Shown: piece by piece, positions 48,180 to 55,187 of the stretch
Layout: each line of letters starts with the position of its first letter
Position numbering within the stretch: the stretch's first letter is position 1
DNA from: Palsa-504 sp963819785
GTDB lineage: Bacteria; Actinomycetota; Actinomycetes; Streptosporangiales; Streptosporangiaceae
DNA length: 64,000 nt
Reading direction: 5' to 3'
Assembly (NCBI GenBank): GCA_963819785.1
Contig: CAWFXW010000018.1
Coordinates: forward strand, 1-64,000
Notes under the pieces: model-generated
What the model saw: only the letters and a program-made list of their open reading frames with translations
Told to the model about the DNA's origin: nothing
Databases searched by the model: none
Translations under genes and position numbers: made by a program

Positions 48180-48474
48180 GCCAGAGGCCGAGGGAACCGT
48201 GCGTTTCGGGCTGGACGGCGCGGATTACGAGATCGACCTGAGCGCGAAAAACGCGGCGGCGTTGCGCAAGGCCCTGGCCAGGTATGTCGATTCCGCCCGG
48301 CGGGCGCCTGCCGGTCCCCGGCCGCCGGGCCGGCCCGGGCGCAGGGCTGGTGACGGCCCTGCCGACTCCACCGCCGTCCGCGTGTGGGCCAGGTCCCAGG
48401 GCATCGAGGTCAAAGACCGCGGGCGCGTCCCGGCCGAGGTTGTCATGAAGTTCAGGGCCGCCTCGGGTCAGTAA
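48180..48474 (+). pseudogene. lsr2: Second Lsr2 copy with a missing N-terminal strand
   Basis: From PPEAEGTVRFGLDGADYEID on, the frame matches the 36.4-kb Lsr2 closely, including TAVRVWARSQGIEVKDRGR and VPAEVVMKFRAASGQ. What should precede it (MAQKVQ...VDDLDGS) is absent or frameshifted: upstream codons do not continue the domain, and the first start codon in frame is GTG 48199. The dimerisation domain would lack its first beta strand, which also supports oligomerisation. The DNA-binding end with its RGR core is complete. It could be a decayed gene, or a short dominant-negative form if translated from 48199. Confidence 0.75.
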
Positions 48475-49212
48475 ACGGCCGCGCATGTCAGGCTCGTGTC
48501 GTACTGCTGTGACTGGACCGGCAACCGCCGCCGGGCCGGATCGTCCCGGCCGGTCCCGGGGAAGCAGCTGACGGGGACCATCACGGGCGCCTTCATGCCC
48601 CGGCGCCCCGGGAACACCAGGCGAAGCGGCTGCTGCTCACGGCCGCCATGCAGACCACCCGCCGGGCCCCGGGCTGTCCGCCGGTGACCTGATCACGGCC
48701 GGCGGCAGCTGCTGAACCCCAAGCATCTCGCCGAGCGGCACCACCGCCCGGGCACGGCCCGGGCTCAATACGCCAACCCGGTCACTGCGAGGATCAACCC
48801 GCAGGCCAGCGCCACTCTTCGTGCTGGATGCCGAGATGCCCTCCACGCGGCATGACAGCGCGTTGCTATGTGGGGATGCGCGGAGGTACATTGCTCGGTC
48901 GGTGACGTGAAAGTGGGTTGCGCGTACCGTTAGCGCATTCTTTGGTTCAGATCTGACGCCCCGAATGCGGTAACTGCCACCGGACGTCTTCACGCTGATG
49001 TTCCTTTGCGAATTAACGGTCACAATTCTCGCTGTGGTTACGAAGGTAGCAGGCGAATATTCTGCCTAGGTTCAGCTGTGACGTCCCGGCCCGTATCCAA
49101 GTGAAATATTCATATTGCTTGCGGAAAATATTTCACATTCTGGCTTGAGGGATGATGGTACCTCTGCTATGTATTGTTTTGAATATTACTGTCTGGCGCC
49201 GGGGGTGGGCGG
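48475..49212. other. Intergenic region upstream of the kinase-WD40 gene
   Basis: No gene is supported. A minus-strand frame at 48637-49023 begins with a reasonable sequence (MTVNSQRNISVKTSGGSYRI) but turns into random-looking composition. Forward fragments in 48600-48850 (KRLLLTAAMQTTRRAPG, LLNPKHLAERHH) look like a relic I cannot name. The 3' part is A/T-rich and carries the inverted repeat at 49102-49137. Confidence 0.4.
49102..49137. promoter_or_regulatory. 10-bp inverted repeat upstream of the kinase-WD40 gene
   Basis: GTGAAATATT at 49102-49111 and AATATTTCAC at 49128-49137 are perfect reverse complements separated by 16 nt, 75 bp before the gene start. It is A/T-rich, unlike its surroundings. 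It may be an operator or an Lsr2-bound site. Confidence 0.5.
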
Positions 49213-51474
49213 GTGCAGGACCTCCAGGACGGCGATCCGCCGCAGATCGGGCCGTACCGGCTGGTCGGACGGCTCGGGGCGGGCGGCATGGGAAAGGTGT
49301 TCCTGGGCCGGTCGGCCGGCGGTCGGCTTGTAGCGGTGAAGGTTATCCGCGAAGAGCTCGCCGGGGACAGCAATTTCCGAGCCCGGTTCAGGCGGGAGGT
49401 CGCCGGCGCGCGGATGGTAAGTGGCCTTTTCACGGCGTCAGTGGTGGACGCGGATCTGGACGGGCCTGTGCCGTGGCTGGCAACGGCATACGTGGCCGGG
49501 CCGTCGCTGGCCGACGCGGTGGTCGGACATGGGCCGCTGCCTGCGGGATCGGTGCTGGCTCTGGCAGCGGCGCTGGCGGAGGGCCTGAAGGCGATCCACG
49601 ACGTGGGCGTGGTCCACCGTGATCTGAAGCCTTCCAACGTGCTGCTGGCTGCCGACGGGCCCCGGATCATCGATTTCGGGATCGCCCGGGCCGCGGAGGC
49701 AACCGCGCTGACGCATACGGGAGTGGTGATCGGTTCGCCCGGATTCATGTCGCCCGAGCAGGCAGAGGGCCGGGAGGTCGGGCCGCCTAGCGACGTGTTC
49801 AGCCTGGGAGCGGTGCTCACGTTCGCCGCCACAGGCGACGGACCGTTCGGAGCTGGTCTCACCGCCGCGCTGATTTACCGCGTCGTTTACGGCGCGCCCG
49901 ACCTGGAGAAGGTGCCCGAACAGGTCCGTGCTGTGGTGGAGCGGTGCCTGGCCAAGGACCCTGAAGAGCGGCCAGCGCCGAGCGACCTCCTAGCTGAACT
50001 GGGCGGCGCAGACCTCTCTGCGGACTGGCTGCCCGCGCCGATTACGCGGGAATTTCCTGCCCTCCCAGTGCAGGTCCCCGATGGTACGACGACGGTCACC
50101 TCCAGTCTGGGCCAGCGCCCCGATCCGGCGGCTGCGGCGCCAGTAGTCAAAGCCGAGTCGGCCGCGCGCGTGCCTCACGTCCGGTCGGAGCCTACCGGCT
50201 CCATGCTGGCGCGCCTCGAGCATGAGGCTGCGGTCACGGCCATGGTGTTCAGCCCAGACGGCGCTCGGATGGCCACCGTCAGCGGCAAAACCGCTCGGCT
50301 GTGGGACAGGGCTCCCAAGGAGGTAGCCCGACTGCGGCATCAGCACGACGTTTCGGGTCTGGTCTTCAGCCCGGACGATAGCCAGATCGCTACGCGCACT
50401 TCAGGGCCGACATTCGGCCGCAGACAGTCGGTCAGGCTGTGGGATGCTGCCACGGGAAACGAGACCGCACAACTGCAACATCGTCACATAGTTGACTCGG
50501 TCAGCTTCAGTCCGGACAGCGCCCGGATCGCTACCGTGAGCAGAGAAGATACAACCGTCCGACTATGGGACCCAAGTACCGGACGAGAGCTTGCCCAGCT
50601 AAGGCACGGCTCGTCGGTCGATCGAGCGGTATTCAGTCCGGACAGCACCCGGATCATCGTGCTCAGCTACAACCGGAAGGCCAGCCTGTGGGACGCGGTT
50701 GCGGGCCGGGCGTTTACCCGGATCCAGCATGGCGGCCCAATCGTGGCCACAAAGTTCAGCCCCGACGGCGCCCGGCTGGTCACCTTTGGCACGGAAGGAA
50801 CGACCCTCCTGTGGGACACGGCCACGGGCCGCGAACAGCCGTGGGGCGCACGGACTCGGTTGTGGGATGCGGCGACGGGCCGCGAACAGCCATGGACGGA
50901 GCACATGGCACGCTGGACGACCGCGTTCAGCCCGGACGGCGCCCGGCTGGCCACCGCCAGCTCCGATCACCTGGTCCGGCTGTGGGACCCGGCCAGCGGG
51001 CAAGAAATGAGCCGCATGCCACACGACAACACGGTCACGATGATCGCGTTCAGCCCGGACAGCGCCCGGCTGGCCACCGCCAGCTCCGATCACCTGGTCC
51101 GGCTGTGGGACCCGGCCAGCGGGCAAGAAATGAGCCGCATGCCACACGACAACACGGTCACGATGATCGCGTTCAGCCCGGACAGCGCCCGGCTGGCCAC
51201 CGCCAGCTCCGATCACCTGGTCCGGCTGTGGGACCCGGCCAGCGGACAAGAAATGAGCCGCATGCCACACGGGAGGATTCGTGTGTTCAGCCCAGACGGA
51301 ACTCAACTCGCCAACGCGGGCGACGGCCTCACGGCCCAGCTCTTGGATACGGCGACCGGCACCGAGCTAGCTCGGATGCGGCACGAAGACAAGATCCAAG
51401 ACATGATCTTCAGCCCAGACGGTTCTCAGCTGGCGACCCGAGCGGGCAAGACCGCCAATCTGTGGGCCACATAA
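49213..51474 (+). CDS. Ser/Thr protein kinase with C-terminal WD40 repeats
   Basis: The protein is 753 aa from GTG 49213. The kinase domain (about 14-265) has the glycine loop GRLGAGGMGKVFLG, Lys43 in VAVKV, catalytic HRDLKPSNVLL (Asp136-137 region), DFG at 154-156 and the activation segment end GFMSPEQAEG, all intact. The next ~65 residues are a Pro/Ala/Thr-rich linker with no membrane helix, so the protein is probably cytoplasmic. From about 335 on there are around ten WD40 repeats (VFSPDGARMATVSGKTARLW). Three of them, at 50926-51276, are almost identical in DNA. A shorter duplication of TATGREQPW is next to them. Kinase-WD40 proteins are common in filamentous actinomycetes. The propeller likely binds substrate or ligand. 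Confidence 0.92.
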   Translation: MQDLQDGDPPQIGPYRLVGRLGAGGMGKVFLGRSAGGRLVAVKVIREELAGDSNFRARFRREVAGARMVSGLFTASVVDADLDGPVPWLATAYVAGPSLADAVVGHGPLPAGSVLALAAALAEGLKAIHDVGVVHRDLKPSNVLLAADGPRIIDFGIARAAEATALTHTGVVIGSPGFMSPEQAEGREVGPPSDVFSLGAVLTFAATGDGPFGAGLTAALIYRVVYGAPDLEKVPEQVRAVVERCLAKDPEERPAPSDLLAELGGADLSADWLPAPITREFPALPVQVPDGTTTVTSSLGQRPDPAAAAPVVKAESAARVPHVRSEPTGSMLARLEHEAAVTAMVFSPDGARMATVSGKTARLWDRAPKEVARLRHQHDVSGLVFSPDDSQIATRTSGPTFGRRQSVRLWDAATGNETAQLQHRHIVDSVSFSPDSARIATVSREDTTVRLWDPSTGRELAQLRHGSSVDRAVFSPDSTRIIVLSYNRKASLWDAVAGRAFTRIQHGGPIVATKFSPDGARLVTFGTEGTTLLWDTATGREQPWGARTRLWDAATGREQPWTEHMARWTTAFSPDGARLATASSDHLVRLWDPASGQEMSRMPHDNTVTMIAFSPDSARLATASSDHLVRLWDPASGQEMSRMPHDNTVTMIAFSPDSARLATASSDHLVRLWDPASGQEMSRMPHGRIRVFSPDGTQLANAGDGLTAQLLDTATGTELARMRHEDKIQDMIFSPDGSQLATRAGKTANLWAT
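50926..51276 (+). repeat. Three tandem 123-bp units encoding identical 41-aa WD40 repeats
   Basis: Units begin at TTC 50926, 51049 and 51172. Each encodes FSPD(G/S)ARLATASSDHLV then RLWDPASGQEMSRMPHDNTV. The nucleotide sequence is nearly identical, including third codon positions. The third unit diverges at its end. This shows recent duplication or gene conversion, whereas the remaining WD40 repeats of the protein are diverged. Confidence 0.95.
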
Positions 51475-51777
51475 AACCGTGGGCAAGTAAGCCGGATAGT
51501 GAACCGGACTTTCTCAGGCGTGAACGACTACAAATCGGAAGGCCGATGCTGCACAATGGCCAGATTGCCAATTCAGCGTATAAGTATGGATTCAGAACCT
51601 AACGCACTCATTTCGGCATGAGTACGCATCCGAGCGGTTGGGGCTCGGCAGCTTCTGGCGTGGCTGGACCGGGTTGTGCGGGTCGTTCTCGCCGGTACGA
51701 GTGGCCGAGCCGGCTTTGCTCGCTTTTGCCGTTCCGCCTGCTACCGGGGCCGGGAGGATGCGGTTCCCGCTTACCTG
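51475..51777. other. Convergent intergenic region
   Basis: It separates the kinase-WD40 gene from the oppositely oriented oxidoreductase. No gene and no clear terminator hairpin are seen. Confidence 0.4.
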
Positions 51778-52986
51778 TCAGGCGGTCGTGCTGGTGCCGG
51801 TGATGCGCTGGATGTTGCGCGGTGCGAAGAATTCTGCGATCGGGACGGTGCCGGCGATGACGCCGATGAACCGGTCGGTGTCGTCCTGGTTGCCGTGCAG
51901 GGCGGCGAGCAGCCGGCTCATCTGCGGCGCGGGCGGTTCGAGCGCGGCGCGCTGGCAGGTCAGATCGTACATCGCCATCGTCGCCTGGTCCCGCTGCCGC
52001 TGGTAGCCGGCCAGCGCCCCGGCGAGCGGCTGGCGGCCGGCCAGGCCCGCGTCGATGGCGTCGGACAGGAGCTGCGCGTCGCGGAACGCGTCGCTGATGC
52101 CCTGGGCGGTCAGCGGATCCCGGTGATAGCCGGCGTCGCCGGCCAGCGCCCAGCCCGGCCCGCAGGGGGTGCGGAAGAAGTTCGGCAGGTCGCCGGTGCC
52201 GGCCAGCCGCGCAGACCGCTGGCCGGCCCGCAGCCGTCCGGCCAGGGCGGGTACCTGCGCGACCGCCGCCCACAGGTGCCCCTCGGCGTCGGCGCGGACG
52301 GACCCGAACTCGGAGCGGGGCCACTGCAGGAAGACGCAGACCTGGCCGTCGTTGGTCGGGAAGGCCAGGATGACCCGCCGCGGCAGGAAGTAGCCCTCGA
52401 TCACCCCCTCGGCCGGCACGCCGTCCCAGTAGGCGTAGTACGCGCAAGTCAGCGCCGGGCGGGCCCGGTACGCGGGCGCCGCCACCGCGCGCGCCACCAG
52501 CGAGCGCCGCCCGTCCGCGCCGACAACCAGGCGCGCCCGCTCGCTGACGGCCGCGCCGCCGCGGGCATGGCCGCGGATCCCGGCGACCCGCCCGCCGTCC
52601 GCCAGCACCCCGTCCACCCTGAACGCCGGGCGTACCTCCGCGCCGGCCCGCGCGGCGGCCTCGACCAAGATGGCATCCAGGATCGTCCGGCGCGGCGCGT
52701 ACGACTCCGCGCCGCCGCCCAGCGGCGGGGGCGTGCCGGCCAGGACGACGGGGCCGTAGTCGAACCGGAACCGCGGCACCGGCGGGCAGCCGGAGGCGAT
52801 GACCTGGTCCAGCAGCCCCCACCGCCGGAGCATGGCCACGCCCGGCGGCTTGATGAAGTGCGTGGACAAGGTGTCACTGGGGAAACTGGCCCGGTCCGCC
52901 AGCAGCACCCGGTAGCCGCGCTGCGCCAGCAGCATCGCCGTCGGCGCCCCCGCGCAGCGTGCCCCCACCACGATCACGTCGTACAC
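51778..52986 (-). CDS. FAD-dependent monooxygenase/geranylgeranyl-reductase-type oxidoreductase
   Basis: GTG 52986 is preceded by GGGAGGG at ideal spacing, giving 402 aa. The FAD-binding Rossmann motif is VYDVIVVGARCAGAPTAMLL, followed by the acidic end of strand 2 (VLLADRASFPSD). The middle DG motif is LVVGADGRRSLVAR, and the C-terminal FAD motif is WALAGDAGYHRDPLTAQGIS. THFIKPPGVAMLRRWGLLD is typical of FAD_binding_3 proteins near geranylgeranyl reductases and halogenase-like enzymes. It would oxidise or reduce a small hydrophobic substrate in the cytosol. It is monocistronic. A palindrome 32 bp upstream probably binds a repressor of the MarR or TetR type, but no such gene is near. Confidence 0.88.
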   Translation of the reverse strand: MYDVIVVGARCAGAPTAMLLAQRGYRVLLADRASFPSDTLSTHFIKPPGVAMLRRWGLLDQVIASGCPPVPRFRFDYGPVVLAGTPPPLGGGAESYAPRRTILDAILVEAAARAGAEVRPAFRVDGVLADGGRVAGIRGHARGGAAVSERARLVVGADGRRSLVARAVAAPAYRARPALTCAYYAYWDGVPAEGVIEGYFLPRRVILAFPTNDGQVCVFLQWPRSEFGSVRADAEGHLWAAVAQVPALAGRLRAGQRSARLAGTGDLPNFFRTPCGPGWALAGDAGYHRDPLTAQGISDAFRDAQLLSDAIDAGLAGRQPLAGALAGYQRQRDQATMAMYDLTCQRAALEPPAPQMSRLLAALHGNQDDTDRFIGVIAGTVPIAEFFAPRNIQRITGTSTTA

Positions 52987-53017
52987 CGCAGCCCTCCCGC
53001 CGGCGCCCGCCCGGTTC

Positions 53018-53033
53018 AACCTGGTGACAGGTT
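53018..53033. promoter_or_regulatory. Candidate operator upstream of the FAD oxidoreductase
   Basis: AACCTG-GTGA-CAGGTT is a perfect inverted repeat of 6-bp arms with a 4-bp centre, 32 bp before the oxidoreductase start. The size and the ACCTG(N4)CAGGT pattern suit MarR/TetR-type dimers. Confidence 0.55.
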
Positions 53034-53180
53034 AGGCCCGCCAGCGCCGCCCGTCACCCTGCCAACCTCCCAGCCCCGACTCCCGACCTCAGCTGCGGTA
53101 ACCCCGCAGGTCAGGCCCATACGCGGCATTCTGCCACGACACACGGCTTCGCCTACGCTTCAGACGTAGCCCAGAGCGTC

Positions 53181-53705
53181 TCACGGTCCATTTGGCGTCA
53201 ACGACCGCTGGACGGCGTGACCCCAGCCGCGCGCGTCGGGAGGAGGCTCGTCCGATGCCAGGTTTGTGTCCCGAGGCGGCGGCGTGACGTCGGACGCGAC
53301 GATGCATTCGATCGTTCCGACGTCTTCCGGGATCCGTATGAACCGCGGTCGGTCGTGGCCTGCAGTGGACTCTTCCAGGAAGACGATCGGAGAGGACAGC
53401 GGGAACGTAATGGCGGCATTCCCGCCGGGCGTGATCGCTTCGTAGGCGGGCGGAGGCGGGAGGCCCGCGACGCGCTCGGATTCGACCCTGTTGTGATCGC
53501 TCAACTCGAAGACGAGGGCACGCCGGTTCTCGTCGTAACTCATCCGGCGCACGCTCGACATCGCGAACAACGTCACGGCTGATGGATTCTCAATCGTGAG
53601 CGTCAGCGTGTACCAGGCGTAGCCGGACTCGACCATCGGCCTCGTCATCTGCTCGGGATCCAACGGCGTCAACTGGATGTTCGTGATCTGCACCGTGTCC
53701 GGCAT
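53181..53705 (-). CDS. Uncharacterised 174-aa beta-rich protein, third gene of the zincin operon
   Basis: ATG 53705 (MPDTVQITNIQLTPLDPEQM) follows the upstream stop by 13 nt with AGGCGG between. The sequence is a series of beta strands: WYTLTLTIENPSAVTLFAMS, RRALVFELSDHNRVES, ITPGGNAAITFPLSSPIVFL and GTIECIVASDV. This pattern suggests an immunoglobulin-like sandwich. The C-terminus is Pro/Arg-rich and probably disordered. No signal peptide. Together with the zincin and the 884-aa protein upstream it forms a three-gene operon and may be an accessory or structural subunit. No known family recognised. Confidence 0.7.
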   Translation of the reverse strand: MPDTVQITNIQLTPLDPEQMTRPMVESGYAWYTLTLTIENPSAVTLFAMSSVRRMSYDENRRALVFELSDHNRVESERVAGLPPPPAYEAITPGGNAAITFPLSSPIVFLEESTAGHDRPRFIRIPEDVGTIECIVASDVTPPPRDTNLASDEPPPDARGWGHAVQRSLTPNGP

Positions 53706-53718
53706 GATCCGCCTCAAT

Positions 53719-55182
53719 TCAGTCTGCGAGCCTGCGAGCGCCGCTGAGGTATCCGAGGTCCGCGAGCAAGGCCTGGAGATCGGCTGTGGAAGACGATGGC
53801 CAGTGCGTCCGCAGGTGACGTGCGAAGAGAGCTCTAGTGTCCGGGCGCGTGAAAATGCGCTGGCCGAGCACGCTCAACTCGCGGTGCGCATCCGAGATGT
53901 GCAGATGAGGCACTGCGGGAAGGGGAAGCCGCGCCACCCAAGACGCGAGCTCCGACGGGAAAACGTCGCCAATCGCCAAGCTGTCCGCAATCCTCGCCGC
54001 CTGTTGCAGGAACAGCGCGAGTCCCTCGAAGCCCCACGCGAACGCTGCTGGCGTGCCGCCCTTCACGGACAGAATCTCGCGAGCTAGATACGAGAACAAA
54101 CGATCGGGTCGCTCGGGCGACGTGGAGATCTCGGACTCGGGCCTGGCGCCTGAGGCGAGCAGACGACTCGCAGCCGCGGCGCCGCGCGAGGCGCCGCGGA
54201 GTGCGCGTCCCGATCCGTCCACACCCTCGATCGCCGAGACGTAGTCGATGAGCGCGTCGTTCACCGTTGCAGCCATAATCGGCGTGTCGGCGTCCGCCGC
54301 GAGGTACGCCTCGGCGATGCGGAGGAGTAGACACGTCGGCTGAACTACGTACCACAGCATCGCATCACGCAGCGCGGGATGGCTCTGCATGTGGCGTGCG
54401 ACACCCGGGCCGATCCTCGCGTACAGTTCCAGGGTGGGTTGCGCGATCTGTGCGAACCACAGACCGACCGTGCGGTATTTCGCTCGCGCGCGTCTCAGTT
54501 CCTCGATCTGCGGCGCATGCGGTGATCCGATAGCCTCGGTCGCGATCACGGAGGGACATTTCCAGCCAGGGCTCCACCCTTTTTGCTCAGGCTTGCACGC
54601 TGGAAACGTCACGCCGCCGTGCGACGGCGTTCCCGGCCCACCAGCGTAATTCGTAGCATTCCGCAGCGGGAGGCCGAGCTGTGCGCGAAACACGTTCTCG
54701 TCCGCCATCCCCTGGATCTCTCGCTCGCGCTTCGCTGCCGGAAGGTCGCCTTTGATGTCGTGGTAGGCATGCGACAGCTCGTGATAGAGGATTACCTGCC
54801 GTGGCATGTAGATGTCCTGACCGTCCTTGTCCTTCACCGAGTAGTACCGCCCGGCCGCGTCGGTCACGTCGTACCAAATCGAGATCGATTGATCAGGGGC
54901 CAGCCGCACCCTGGTGAGACCGGCGTAGTCGATCAGCTTGATGTCGGCGGACGGTGAAAACTCGCTGGTCACTGCCGAAATGATTACCGTTACCGGAGAG
55001 TTCACCAACTCCAGGACACGCGTTGAAGAGGCAACCGCGGCCTTCTTCTGCGTGTACTGAACCTGGTACACGAAGTCAGTCGGCGTGAAGAACGTGAGAC
55101 CCGGGTCGCAGCGGACGATCTCGACGAGATCGGCGAAAGCAACTGAGGCGTTGCCGATGGTGCGCTCGAGGAGAAGTGGCAT
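53719..55182 (-). CDS. Zinc-metallopeptidase-like protein with HELSH motif (M91-like)
   Basis: The protein is 487 aa from ATG 55182. Residues 126-165 contain MPRQVILYHELSHAYHDIKG with His134, Glu135 and His138. Glu162 in MADENVFRAQLGLP is a possible third zinc ligand. HExxH followed at ~25 residues by (D/E)ENxxRxxLGLPxR is the arrangement of NleD-type M91 effectors and similar bacterial toxins. The first 125 residues (PVTVIISAVTSEF, IKLIDYAGLTRVRLAPDQSI) form a beta-rich domain. The ~300 residues after the peptidase region are helical and unlike M91. No signal peptide is present. The upstream gene ends 5 nt before, and a small beta protein follows, so a secreted or particle-loaded effector complex is possible. 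That last step is speculation. Confidence 0.65.
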   Translation of the reverse strand: MPLLLERTIGNASVAFADLVEIVRCDPGLTFFTPTDFVYQVQYTQKKAAVASSTRVLELVNSPVTVIISAVTSEFSPSADIKLIDYAGLTRVRLAPDQSISIWYDVTDAAGRYYSVKDKDGQDIYMPRQVILYHELSHAYHDIKGDLPAAKREREIQGMADENVFRAQLGLPLRNATNYAGGPGTPSHGGVTFPACKPEQKGWSPGWKCPSVIATEAIGSPHAPQIEELRRARAKYRTVGLWFAQIAQPTLELYARIGPGVARHMQSHPALRDAMLWYVVQPTCLLLRIAEAYLAADADTPIMAATVNDALIDYVSAIEGVDGSGRALRGASRGAAAASRLLASGARPESEISTSPERPDRLFSYLAREILSVKGGTPAAFAWGFEGLALFLQQAARIADSLAIGDVFPSELASWVARLPLPAVPHLHISDAHRELSVLGQRIFTRPDTRALFARHLRTHWPSSSTADLQALLADLGYLSGARRLAD

Positions 55183-55187
55183 CGTGG

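Noticed and set aside
48637..49023. 128-codon minus-strand frame as a gene
   Set aside because: Only the first ~60 codons look protein-like; the rest is random, with no family match and no good ribosome binding site.
50926..51276. CRISPR-like tandem repeat
   Set aside because: The units are 123 bp, adjoining without spacers, and in frame inside a protein. They are WD40 blades.
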